Shown: positions 1 through 6,774, counted from the stretch's first letter. The stretch: 12,480 bases of DNA from Sphingobacteriales bacterium (GCA_024640385.1 JAHEFC010000052.1:1-12480), one strand, 5' to 3'. The notes: generated by a model not told the origin, from the sequence alone. A program made the numbers and translations.

Positions 1-124
1 CCTGGAAATCAGTTTCTTTAGGCATACCAACAAATAATGGAAGGCCTTTAGGCTTGACATCAAGGGTTTCCTCTAAAGTCTCATAACTGAAAGAAGTACT
101 AACTATAGGTTTAGCGACTGACAT
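1..124 (-). CDS. ald: Alanine dehydrogenase, N-terminal fragment (cut by window edge)
   Basis: The minus strand from an ATG at 124 reads open to the window edge for 41 codons. The peptide contains the segment LFVGMPKETDFQ, which matches the N-terminal core of alanine dehydrogenase (family pattern I-G-x-P-K-E, normally followed by R-V-A-L-T-P, which would lie outside the window). The roughly 30 residues before it resemble the N-terminal extension seen in Bacteroidota versions. The enzyme family interconverts L-alanine and pyruvate plus ammonia with NAD(H). The gene lies 50 bases downstream of tsaE on the same strand, so co-transcription is likely. No Shine-Dalgarno sequence precedes the ATG. 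Only the first tenth or so of the protein is visible. A related NAD(P) transhydrogenase alpha subunit shares this N-terminal fold and cannot be fully excluded. Confidence 0.7.
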   Translation of the reverse strand, partial: MSVAKPIVSTSFSYETLEETLDVKPKGLPLFVGMPKETDFQ

Positions 125-174
125 GCACAATTGATTAAGGCGAAAATTACAAAATGAAAACTAAACATTTAAGA

Positions 175-591
175 CTAAAGCAGTTTAATCGTCCTGCTTT
201 GATCAGGATTTACAAAAAGTTGAACATCCAGGGTGCCGGGCGGGAAGATGTCGGGCGCTTTTTCGGGCCATTCCACGAAACAGACTGAGCCGCTGTAAAG
301 CACATCTTCAATCCCTGCCTGGATGGCCTCATCCTCATCCCTGATCCGGTAAAGATCTATATGGTATATTTTTTCACCGCCCGGTGCCAGGTACTCGTTG
401 ATCAGTGAAAATGTAGGACTGCTTACCGGGTCTTTTATATCCTTTACATCACAAAGAGCATGCACAAAACTCGTTTTTCCTGCTCCCATGTGCCCGTGCA
501 TGGCAACAACCTTATGATCCGCTGTTTTCTCCCAGAACCAGCGTGCAGCATCCTGTATGTTATCAAGGCTGAACTGATACTCCCCTTTCAT
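175..591 (-). CDS. tsaE: tRNA t6A37 biosynthesis ATPase TsaE
   Basis: TsaE is the small ATPase that works with TsaB and TsaD (threonylcarbamoyl transfer) to make N6-threonylcarbamoyladenosine at position 37 of ANN-decoding tRNAs. It acts in the cytoplasm and is usually essential. Numbering from the longer reading at 606, the P-loop GHMGAGKT is at residues 38-45, the family signature SSPTF at 62-66, HIDLYR at 82-87 and VEWPE at 111-115; the length (138-143 aa) is normal. I chose the ATG at 591 because it gives MKGEYQFSL, directly preceding the first family strand. A GTG at 606 would add five residues and cannot be excluded. The gene reads toward the alanine dehydrogenase gene and is divergent from the metal ATPase, with which it shares a short upstream region. 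Confidence 0.93.
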   Translation of the reverse strand: MKGEYQFSLDNIQDAARWFWEKTADHKVVAMHGHMGAGKTSFVHALCDVKDIKDPVSSPTFSLINEYLAPGGEKIYHIDLYRIRDEDEAIQAGIEDVLYSGSVCFVEWPEKAPDIFPPGTLDVQLFVNPDQSRTIKLL

Positions 592-593
592 CT

Positions 594-606
594 GTGTAAA
601 ATACAC
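594..606. promoter_or_regulatory. 13-base inverted repeat just upstream of tsaE
   Basis: GTGTA-AAA-TACAC is a perfect 5-base inverted repeat with a 3-base centre, ending three bases before the preferred tsaE ATG (591). It overlaps the alternative GTG start at 606. It could be a small operator or an mRNA hairpin masking the start, or chance. No known binding consensus was recognised. Confidence 0.25.
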
Positions 607-659
607 GAGAATCCGCTAAATCACCACCGTTTGGACCGCATTTTAGGGGCATGAATGTG

Positions 660-667
660 TAAATTTG
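660..667 (+). promoter_or_regulatory. Candidate -7 promoter element for the metal ATPase gene
   Basis: TAAATTTG matches the Bacteroidota primary-sigma -7 consensus TAnnTTTG at every defined position. It ends four bases before the ATG at 672, so the transcript would begin at or almost at the start codon and be leaderless or nearly so. A TTTG at 630-633 could be the -33 element, but the spacing (26 bases) is longer than the usual 19-21. The motif is short, so confidence is moderate. Confidence 0.45.
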
Positions 668-671
668 TAAT

Positions 672-2795
672 ATGGAAACGGTTCAGTGGAAAGTGGAAGG
701 CATGACCTGCGCAAACTGCGCGCTCACGATCAGGAAATACCTTGAAAACCAGGGTCAGCAGAACGTGAAGGTCAATCCTATTGACGGCGACGTAAGCTTT
801 GATCTGGTAGAATCCGCTCCACCGGAAAAACTCATCAAGGGCATTCAGGGATTAGGTTATTATGTCAAGTCCGAACATGACCAGGTTCGGAAAGCAGCCA
901 GGCCATTTCTTCACAACCACCTGAGGAGGTTCTTTTTCTGCCTTCCATTCACTTTGGTATTGATGCTTCATATGCTGGACGGGCTGGTCCATATCCACTG
1001 GCTGATGAACCCCTGGGTACAACTGGCCATCTCGCTTCCTGTTTATTTCGTAGGTATGTCGTTCTTTGGGAGAAGCGCCATCAAGAGCCTGCGCAACGGC
1101 ATTCCCAACATGAATGTACTGATCGCCCTGGGAGCCACTGCAGCATTTTTTTACAGCCTGATCGGCACATTGATGGGCTGGGGTTCGCAATACCTGTTCT
1201 ATGAAACAGCTGCAACCATCATTACACTGGTATTTTTTGGCAATTACCTGGAGGATGCATCCATAGATTCAACACAGCGTGAATTGAAAAAACTGGCTAA
1301 ATCACAGAAAGTGATGGCCAATATGATCGCATTCGACGGTGATCACCAGGAGGTCATCCTTCCCCTTGAGAATACACAACTAAAAGTGGGCGACCTGGTA
1401 CTTATAAAATCAGGCGAGCAGGTTCCCATCGATTGTAAAATACTTTCTGGTGAGGCACATGTGAATGAAGCCATCATCACAGGAGAAAGTGTACCTATTC
1501 ACAAAACCGGCAAAGACAATCTGATCGGGGGAAGTATTATTGAGAACGGACTGGTAAGGGCGATGGTCACTGCAACAGGTGACAATACGGTGTTGTCAAA
1601 TATCCTCCGGATGGTAAAACAGGCCCAGGGGGAAAAACCACCTGTTCAAAAAATGGCCGACCGTATCAGTGCCATCTTTGTTCCTGTAGTAATTGGTATC
1701 GCACTGCTCACATTGGCATTGAACTGGATGATCTTGGGAGAATTTACTACCGCACTGATGAGGAGCATAGCCGTTCTGGTGATCGCCTGTCCCTGTGCCA
1801 TGGGCTTGGCCACCCCCGCCGCCATAGCAGTGGGCCTCGGAAGAGGAGCAAGAAGCGGCATCCTCTTCAGGAATGCAACCAGCCTCGAAAGTTTTAAAGA
1901 TATCAGGCAGGTTGTATTTGATAAAACAGGTACCCTCACTACAGGGAATTTTACTATTTCCTCTTACCAGGTCACAGATCCCGCACTAAACGATGAACAG
2001 TTCAGGAGGATATTATATTCTCTGGAGAAATATTCAAACCACCCCCTTGCCCGTGCTGTGACCAACAACTGGAAAATAAAAGATGATATCAGGTGGCGGA
2101 AAATTGAAGAGATCAAAGGCCTGGGCATGAAAGGGATCGATAAAGAAGGTCGGGAATATTTTGCAGGTTCGTATGCGGCAGCAGCTGAACTCATATCTGA
2201 TAAATCCCATAACGTTTACGTGATCGTAAACGGGAAACTGGCAGGCTTTCTGGACATGGCAGATGAAGTAAGACCGGAAGCTGCAGACGTACTGAATTAT
2301 CTTCACAACAAAGGCATTAAAACTATTTTGTTAAGCGGCGACCGCCTTGAAGCCTGCCAGAAACTTGCCGCCAGCCTGGGTATCAAAGAAGTGATCGCTG
2401 AACAAACACCACAGCAGAAACTGGAAAGGATAGGTGCCCTCAATGATCAGGCCCCTACAGCCATGGTGGGAGATGGCATCAACGATGCGCCGGCTCTGGC
2501 CAAAGCCACAATTGGCGTATCTATGAGCGATGCATCCCAGATCGCCATGCAATCTGCCCAGGTGGTATTGATGAATCATGGCCTGACCAACCTCCCCACG
2601 GCCCTTGGTCTTGGCAAGCATACTTATCTGACCATCAAACAGAACCTGTTCTGGGCATTCTTCTATAATATCATCGCTATTCCTTTTGCGGCATTCGGGT
2701 TCCTGCTGCCCTGGGTGGCAGCATTGGTGATGGGACTGAGTGATGTGGTGCTCGCCATCAATTCAGTGAGGTTGTTTGTCAAAAAGGTGATTTAA
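672..2795 (+). CDS. copA: Heavy-metal (copper-type) translocating P1B ATPase
   Basis: This is an inner-membrane pump that uses ATP to expel soft metal ions, most likely Cu(I). Order of parts (707 aa): one HMA metal-binding domain with GMTCANC (residues 10-16); four membrane segments at about 86-104, 115-131, 148-168 and 178-194; actuator domain with TGES (270-273); two membrane segments about 333-355 and 362-385, the second carrying the CPC metal site (373-375); phosphorylation motif DKTGT with Asp417; the P1B-specific HP pair in NHPLA (457-458); GDGINDAP (600-607); then two final membrane segments with YN (665-666) and MGLSD (687-691). CPC plus YN fits P1B-1 copper pumps, but the usual MxxSS of the last helix reads MxxSD, so metal specificity is less certain. 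No copper chaperone or CsoR/CueR-type regulator is adjacent. recQ follows five bases after its stop. Confidence 0.9.
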   Translation: METVQWKVEGMTCANCALTIRKYLENQGQQNVKVNPIDGDVSFDLVESAPPEKLIKGIQGLGYYVKSEHDQVRKAARPFLHNHLRRFFFCLPFTLVLMLHMLDGLVHIHWLMNPWVQLAISLPVYFVGMSFFGRSAIKSLRNGIPNMNVLIALGATAAFFYSLIGTLMGWGSQYLFYETAATIITLVFFGNYLEDASIDSTQRELKKLAKSQKVMANMIAFDGDHQEVILPLENTQLKVGDLVLIKSGEQVPIDCKILSGEAHVNEAIITGESVPIHKTGKDNLIGGSIIENGLVRAMVTATGDNTVLSNILRMVKQAQGEKPPVQKMADRISAIFVPVVIGIALLTLALNWMILGEFTTALMRSIAVLVIACPCAMGLATPAAIAVGLGRGARSGILFRNATSLESFKDIRQVVFDKTGTLTTGNFTISSYQVTDPALNDEQFRRILYSLEKYSNHPLARAVTNNWKIKDDIRWRKIEEIKGLGMKGIDKEGREYFAGSYAAAAELISDKSHNVYVIVNGKLAGFLDMADEVRPEAADVLNYLHNKGIKTILLSGDRLEACQKLAASLGIKEVIAEQTPQQKLERIGALNDQAPTAMVGDGINDAPALAKATIGVSMSDASQIAMQSAQVVLMNHGLTNLPTALGLGKHTYLTIKQNLFWAFFYNIIAIPFAAFGFLLPWVAALVMGLSDVVLAINSVRLFVKKVI

Positions 2796-2800
2796 ATTTA

Positions 2801-4708
2801 ATGGTGAGCAAACAGCCCAAAGAGATCCTGAAGCAATACTGGGGTCATGATTCTTTCCGTCCGCTACAGGAGGAGATCGTGAACTCCATCCTGGGAAACC
2901 GTGATACCCTTGCCCTGCTGCCAACCGGTGGCGGCAAATCCGTTTGCTTCCAGGTGCCGGCTATGGTCATGGACGGTATTTGCCTGGTGATATCTCCCCT
3001 GATCGCGCTCATGAAAGACCAGGTGGAAAATCTCAAACAAAAAGGAATTCCGGCTCTATGCCTTTTTACAGGTATGCCTTACCGTGAGATTGTTCAGACC
3101 CTGAGAGAGGCAGCCTTCGGGAATTGTAAATTCCTGTATTGTTCGCCTGAGAGGATACAATCTTCCCTGTTTCTAGAATATCTGCCGGCCATGAATATCT
3201 CATTTATCGCAATAGATGAAGCCCATTGTATATCGCAATGGGGTTATGATTTCAGGCCCTCATACCTGAATATTTCCAGGCTCAGGGATCACAAGCCCCG
3301 GCTGCCGGTGCTGGCACTTACGGCTTCCGCCACACCGGAAGTGCGGGACGATATCATGAAGCAGCTGAAATTCAGGAATGGTGCATTATTCTCCAAAAGT
3401 TTTGCCAGGCCCAATCTTGCTTATCACGTGGTGCAGTCAGATTCAAGGATACATACGCTGGTAAAGCTGGTAAAAAGATCTTCTGGTTCCGGTATTGTGT
3501 ATTGCAAAAGCAGGAAACGAACCCAGGAGATCGCTGACCTGCTAAAGCAGGAAAAGGTCAGCGCAGATTTTTATCATGCAGGGCTCCCGCAGGAAACCCG
3601 GCATGAGAGGCAGGAAAACTGGATCAGGGGTAAAACAAGATTCATCGTTTGTACCAATGCATTTGGAATGGGTATCGATAAACCGGATGTAAGAGTGGTG
3701 CTGCATCTGGACTGTCCGGATTCGCTGGAACACTATTACCAGGAGGCAGGAAGAGCAGGAAGAGACGGGGCCGCCGCGCACGCCGTATTATTGACCGATG
3801 GCAACACGGTTGAAGAACTGAAAGCCATGCCAGCTTCGAGGTATCCTTCCATGGCCGTTATTCGGAAGATCTACCAGGCACTGGGCGACTATCTGCAGAT
3901 CGCATCCGGAACAGGTGAAGAAAGATATTTCGACTTTGATCTTACCGAGTTTACACGTCGGTTCTCGCTGGATATTTTTGAAACCATGTATGCCATGCAG
4001 GCACTGGAGCAGGAAAATATCATCAGCCTTACCGAGCAGATCTTCCTGCCATCTCTTATCCAGTTCACTTCAGACCGGGAAACTATTGAATATACCGAGA
4101 GCAGGCACCCCGCCTATGAGCCCCTGATCAAAACACTGCTCAGAACTTATAGCGGCATTTGGGACCAGCCTACCGGCATATCTGAAAAACAACTCGCTAA
4201 AATTCTCCGGGCCAGTGAACAGGAAATCAAAGCCGCACTGAAATTTCTGTCAGATCTCGGCATATTAAAATACGAGCCCAGGAAAGAAACCCCTCAGGTA
4301 AGATACCTTCAACACAGGATCAAAGCAGATGACCTTTATATCAACCAGGAAAAATACCTGGCCAGGAAAAAAGCATTCACCAACCGGGTGATGGCCATGG
4401 CAGGTTATGCAGATGAAAAACTGGATTGCCGCACAAAATATATATGCAGGTATTTTGGCGATATAGTCAAAAACGATTGTGGGATCTGTGACAATTGCAT
4501 CAAAAAAAATAAAGCGGGTGCAGGGAAGAAAGAATTCGAAAAAATTGCAGAAGAACTCAATGAACAACTCAATAAAAATGACCTGCTGCTTAAAGATATT
4601 CCCGCAACTATTCCTGGCAATCCCGACACAATTCACAAAGTGATCAGTTATCTGATCAATGAGGGAAAGATCAGGTTCACCGAAGAAGGAAAACTTACAA
4701 GAATTTAA
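2801..4708 (+). CDS. recQ: RecQ-family ATP-dependent DNA helicase, short form without HRDC
   Basis: RecQ proteins are superfamily 2 helicases that unwind DNA 3'-5' in recombination and fork repair. In this 635-aa protein the 0-motif FRPLQ is at residues 19-23, the Walker A segment LPTGGGKS at 40-47, DEAH at 139-142, TASATP at 174-179 and the arginine-finger motif QEAGRAGRDG at 314-323. The zinc-binding module follows at Cys543, Cys560, Cys563 and Cys566 (17 residues between the first two, as in E. coli RecQ). After the zinc site only about 70 residues remain, enough for a small winged-helix-like tail but not a recognisable HRDC domain. Bacteroidota commonly carry a longer HRDC-bearing RecQ as well, so this may be a second paralogue. 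The start lies five bases after the metal ATPase stop, implying one transcript; no Shine-Dalgarno sequence is visible. Confidence 0.93.
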   Translation: MVSKQPKEILKQYWGHDSFRPLQEEIVNSILGNRDTLALLPTGGGKSVCFQVPAMVMDGICLVISPLIALMKDQVENLKQKGIPALCLFTGMPYREIVQTLREAAFGNCKFLYCSPERIQSSLFLEYLPAMNISFIAIDEAHCISQWGYDFRPSYLNISRLRDHKPRLPVLALTASATPEVRDDIMKQLKFRNGALFSKSFARPNLAYHVVQSDSRIHTLVKLVKRSSGSGIVYCKSRKRTQEIADLLKQEKVSADFYHAGLPQETRHERQENWIRGKTRFIVCTNAFGMGIDKPDVRVVLHLDCPDSLEHYYQEAGRAGRDGAAAHAVLLTDGNTVEELKAMPASRYPSMAVIRKIYQALGDYLQIASGTGEERYFDFDLTEFTRRFSLDIFETMYAMQALEQENIISLTEQIFLPSLIQFTSDRETIEYTESRHPAYEPLIKTLLRTYSGIWDQPTGISEKQLAKILRASEQEIKAALKFLSDLGILKYEPRKETPQVRYLQHRIKADDLYINQEKYLARKKAFTNRVMAMAGYADEKLDCRTKYICRYFGDIVKNDCGICDNCIKKNKAGAGKKEFEKIAEELNEQLNKNDLLLKDIPATIPGNPDTIHKVISYLINEGKIRFTEEGKLTRI

Positions 4709-4717
4709 GTAATGCAA

Positions 4718-4740
4718 GGGGATGAAATGCTCATATCCCC
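4718..4740 (+). other. Hairpin in the recQ 3' untranslated region
   Basis: GGGGAT (4718-4723) pairs with ATCCCC (4735-4740) around an 11-base loop, beginning ten bases after the recQ stop. No T-run follows, so it is not an intrinsic terminator by itself. The same CCCC could instead pair with TGGGG at 4761-4765, giving two mutually exclusive structures. A role in 3'-end protection of the mRNA is possible but inferred. Confidence 0.35.
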
Positions 4741-4767
4741 ACAAATTGTCCCTGCTTCGTTGGGGTT

Positions 4768-4803
4768 CATCACATTTACCACATTCATCACATTCACCAC
4801 ATT
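4768..4803. repeat. Four tandem copies of a 9-base unit (consensus YAYCACATT)
   Basis: Four back-to-back 9-base units fill 4768-4803. Copies 1 and 3 are identical; copies 2 and 4 differ only in the first three bases, and all end in CACATT. The array sits between the recQ 3' hairpin and the A-run of the following terminator, outside any gene. It resembles a small minisatellite that could change copy number by slippage. Nine is a multiple of three, but no reading frame uses it. Confidence 0.85.
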
Positions 4804-4841
4804 AAAAAAAAAGGGCCCGGATAGAAATCCAGCCCGTTTTT
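4804..4841. terminator. Bidirectional intrinsic terminator between recQ and the DUF853 gene
   Basis: A run of nine A (4804-4812) is followed by GGGC (4813-4816), GGAT (4819-4822), loop AGAA, ATCC (4827-4830), GCCC (4832-4835) and, after one G, five T (4837-4841). The two stacked 4-base stems are separated by a small asymmetric internal loop. Read on the minus strand the hairpin is followed by nine T, so it works in both directions and can end both converging transcripts, although it lies nearly 190 bases past the minus-strand gene. Confidence 0.75.
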
Positions 4842-4856
4842 AAAATCCAATATCCT

Positions 4857-4943
4857 ATGAAAAACCGTTGTAAATATATGTATGAAACTATATTCACTCA
4901 TACCACCTTTGTGGTATTTTTTGATTCAATTTTCGGGTTCTAA
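4857..4943 (+). other. Candidate 28-codon small ORF spanning a terminator (leader-like)
   Basis: An ATG at 4857 opens 28 codons ending at TAA 4941-4943. The peptide begins MKN and is rich in Phe (six) and Thr, with the stretch THTTFVVFF encoded by the terminator hairpin at 4900-4922 itself. A short ORF that runs into an intrinsic terminator is the general layout of transcription-attenuation leaders, but the next gene lies on the opposite strand, so there is nothing obvious to regulate. It could be a remnant leader, a small RNA, or a chance ORF. I see no diagnostic codon run such as repeated His or Trp. Confidence 0.2.
4900..4922 (+). terminator. Perfect 7-base-pair intrinsic terminator, plus strand
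   Basis: ATACCAC (4900-4906) and GTGGTAT (4911-4917) form a perfect 7-bp stem around a CTTT loop, followed directly by T bases to 4922. On the minus strand the stem is not followed by a T-run, so it is oriented for plus-strand transcripts. It lies about 60 bases beyond the first terminator, which suggests either a backup terminator for recQ or a separate short transcript. Confidence 0.7.
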
Positions 4944-5029
4944 TGCAATGTGCTGATAATTAATCAGTAAGCCCCAAAAATTAAATTTGTATTAATACGT
5001 AAGAAGTGCAGTTAGAGCACAGATACCTG

Positions 5030-6562
5030 TCAAAAAAGACTTTTTTTCCTGCTTCTGCCCGATAATCCGAGCGCACCTAACAAACTCCTGGTTATAATAT
5101 TTGTGGCTGTTCTGGTCGCTTGTCTTACCACCGTGTTGTCAAAAATTGATTCTTCTTTAGCCGCTTTTTTAGCAGGCTTATCTACCGGCTTTGATTCCAT
5201 TTCCGCTGCTTGTTTAAGCTTTGCCGTCAGGATCTCATATGCACTGTTGCTGTCAATCACCGTATTGTATTTCTTTACCAGTGTTGAGCTGCGTTCCAAT
5301 TGAGTCAGTTCTGATTCAGTAAGCACATCCATGCGTGATCTGGGCGGAACAAGCATGGTATGTACAAGAGGTGTAGGTATTCCTTTTTCATTGAGCACGG
5401 TTACAAATGCTTCACCGGTACCGAGTTCAGTGATCAGTTCATCTACATCATAAAAATCCGTCTCGGGGTAGTTTTCTGCTGCTTGCTTGATCGCTTTTCT
5501 GTCGGCTGCCGTGAAAGCCCTCAGTGCATGTTGAATTTTCAAACCGAGTTGACTTAGTATGGACGCAGGAATGTCCTGGGGATTCTGCGTGATGAAAAAT
5601 ATTCCCACACCTTTTGAACGTATAAGCTTGATCACTGTTTCCAGCTGCTGCAACAATGCACTGGTTGCTTCCGGGAAAACAAGATGCGCCTCATCAATGA
5701 ACATGATGAATTTCGGCTTATCAAGGTCACCTTCTTCAGGAAGTGTTGCATATAGCTCGGCAAGCAGGCTGAGCATGAAGGTGGAAAACAGTTTCGGCCT
5801 GTTCTGCATGTCCGTTACCCTCAGTACACTGATCATTCCTCTTCCATCGTCAGAGATACGCATCAGGTCGTCGATCTCAAAAGAAGGCTCACCAAAAAAC
5901 TGGTCGGCACCCTGCTGCTGCAGTTCGATCACTTTGCGAAGTATGGTTCCCGTTGTGGTTGTAGAGATCTTTCCGTATGTCGCTTCCACTTCTTTCTTGC
6001 CTTCATTGCCAATATACTGCAGCACCTTGATGAAATCTTTCAGGTCTAACAGCGGCATCTGATTGTCGTCGCAGTACTTGAATATCATCGAAACAACTCC
6101 CTCCTGGGTATCGTTAAGGTTCAGGATCCTGGACAACAGGATAGGGCCAAATTCTATGACAGTACTTCGCATCCTCACACCTCTCTCTTCACTGATCGAT
6201 AAAAGTTCAACCGGGAATGCCGAGGGTTTAAATTCTTTTCCCATTTTTGCCAGGCGCTGGGCGATCTTGTCATTGATCTGCCCGGCAGCCGCAATACCGG
6301 AAAGGTCTCCTTTGATATCCATCAGCATTACAGGCACACTGGCATCACTGAGCCCCTCTGCAAGCACCTGAAGGGTTTTGGTTTTACCAGTACCCGTTGC
6401 ACCTGCAATAAGTCCATGACGGTTCATCGTCTGCAGCGGCAGGCACACCATCGCCCCTTCCACCACTTCCTTGTCCAGCATGGCAATGCCCAGATCAAAA
6501 TGTTCACCTTTGAATGCATAACCCTGGTTCACTGTTTCCCGGAATGCTGCTTTATCAGCCAT
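5030..6562 (-). CDS. DUF853 / HerA-helicase-like P-loop ATPase (YjgR family)
   Basis: This 510-aa protein belongs to the DUF853 group of HerA/FtsK-like ATPases, of which E. coli YjgR is the usual reference; its cellular role is not established. The P-loop GATGTGKT is at residues 54-61, followed by a conserved LMDIKGDLSG (80-89). Walker B is IMFIDEAHLVF at 286-296 with Asp290 and Glu291, and the sensor-like ITQNPQDIP is at 324-332. HALRAFTAADRKAIK (345-359) holds candidate arginine-finger residues. The C-terminal 60 residues are Lys/Ala-rich and then basic, ending RSRKKSLF; no membrane segment or signal peptide is visible. The ATG at 6562 is well placed about 20 residues ahead of the family's first conserved block. 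It is a single-gene unit, divergent from the response regulator and convergent with recQ. The family is confident; the function (DNA or protein translocation) is inference. Confidence 0.9.
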   Translation of the reverse strand: MADKAAFRETVNQGYAFKGEHFDLGIAMLDKEVVEGAMVCLPLQTMNRHGLIAGATGTGKTKTLQVLAEGLSDASVPVMLMDIKGDLSGIAAAGQINDKIAQRLAKMGKEFKPSAFPVELLSISEERGVRMRSTVIEFGPILLSRILNLNDTQEGVVSMIFKYCDDNQMPLLDLKDFIKVLQYIGNEGKKEVEATYGKISTTTTGTILRKVIELQQQGADQFFGEPSFEIDDLMRISDDGRGMISVLRVTDMQNRPKLFSTFMLSLLAELYATLPEEGDLDKPKFIMFIDEAHLVFPEATSALLQQLETVIKLIRSKGVGIFFITQNPQDIPASILSQLGLKIQHALRAFTAADRKAIKQAAENYPETDFYDVDELITELGTGEAFVTVLNEKGIPTPLVHTMLVPPRSRMDVLTESELTQLERSSTLVKKYNTVIDSNSAYEILTAKLKQAAEMESKPVDKPAKKAAKEESIFDNTVVRQATRTATNIITRSLLGALGLSGRSRKKSLF

Positions 6563-6661
6563 TTCGTTATGTTTTGACGTAAATTACTCAATGTAACCAA
6601 GACGATAGCCCGGGAAATCCAAAAATTATTTAAATGATGATGATAAGGCGCAATATCTCGC

Positions 6662-6676
6662 TCCCCGAACCGGGGA
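6662..6676. promoter_or_regulatory. 6-bp GC-rich inverted repeat in the divergent regulatory region
   Basis: TCCCCG-AAC-CGGGGA is a perfect 6-base inverted repeat with a 3-base centre, lying between the divergent DUF853 gene and the response regulator gene. No T-run follows on either strand, so it is not an intrinsic terminator. It could be an operator or a short RNA hairpin in the regulator's upstream region. No known consensus was recognised. Confidence 0.35.
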
Positions 6677-6679
6677 CTT

Positions 6680-6708
6680 AGGTTATGGTTTAAGGTTATT
6701 AACATAAC
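6680..6708. promoter_or_regulatory. Direct/inverted repeat cluster, possible response-regulator operator
   Basis: AGGTTAT occurs at 6680-6686 and again at 6693-6699 (13 bases apart), and the second copy is followed by its inverse ATAAC at 6704-6708, giving GTTAT-TAAC-ATAAC. OmpR-family regulators typically bind closely spaced direct repeats of about this size, so autoregulation of the gene at 6775 is a reasonable inference. The cluster sits just upstream of the candidate promoter at 6718-6750. The base composition is AT-rich, so chance similarity is possible. Confidence 0.3.
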
Positions 6709-6717
6709 TTTATTGGC

Positions 6718-6750
6718 GTTGTTTTTTATCAGAGAAAGGGAATATATTTA
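6718..6750 (+). promoter_or_regulatory. Candidate promoter of the OmpR-family response regulator gene
   Basis: GTTG at 6718-6721 (one mismatch to the -33 TTTG) is followed after 21 bases by TATATTTA at 6743-6750 (one mismatch to the -7 TAnnTTTG). The spacing suits Bacteroidota primary-sigma promoters and would start transcription roughly 15-20 bases before the ATG at 6775. Both boxes are imperfect. Confidence 0.35.
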
Positions 6751-6774
6751 TTTGTACAAAATAACCCACCAAGC

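Larger units (their letters stand above)
4709..5029. other. Convergent intergenic region with hairpins, repeat and two terminators
   Basis: This 321-base AT-rich gap lies between the converging recQ and DUF853-type genes. In order it holds a hairpin at 4718-4740, a four-copy 9-base repeat at 4768-4803, a bidirectional terminator at 4804-4841, a 28-codon ORF at 4857-4943 whose body contains a second terminator at 4900-4922, and a -7-like TAAATTTG at 4982-4989 followed immediately by the perfect palindrome GTATTAATAC (4989-4998). No conserved protein gene or tRNA is visible. A short CTGAT/ATCAG inverted repeat lies at 4953-4967. Confidence 0.7.

Noticed and set aside
460..654. 64-codon plus-strand ORF opposite tsaE running into the divergent region
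   Set aside because: Most of it is antisense to the TsaE P-loop region, and it ends before the ATPase promoter without any conserved feature.
4265..4744. 159-codon minus-strand ORF antisense to the end of recQ
   Set aside because: It lies entirely opposite well-supported recQ coding sequence including the zinc-binding cysteines; its composition (runs of Phe, Ile, Cys) is what antisense reading of Lys/Glu-rich codons gives, with no recognisable domain.
4768..4803. Possible CRISPR array
   Set aside because: Units are 9 bases with no spacers between them, and no cas genes are nearby; this is a simple tandem repeat.
4982..4998. Promoter TAAATTTG followed by GTATTAATAC on the plus strand
   Set aside because: The -7 match is exact, but there is no -33 element at the right distance and no plus-strand gene downstream; noted within the intergenic entry only.
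5559..6062. 167-codon plus-strand ORF inside the DUF853-type gene
   Set aside because: It is opposite the conserved ATPase core (Walker B region); the Ser-rich product has no family features and is a shadow ORF.
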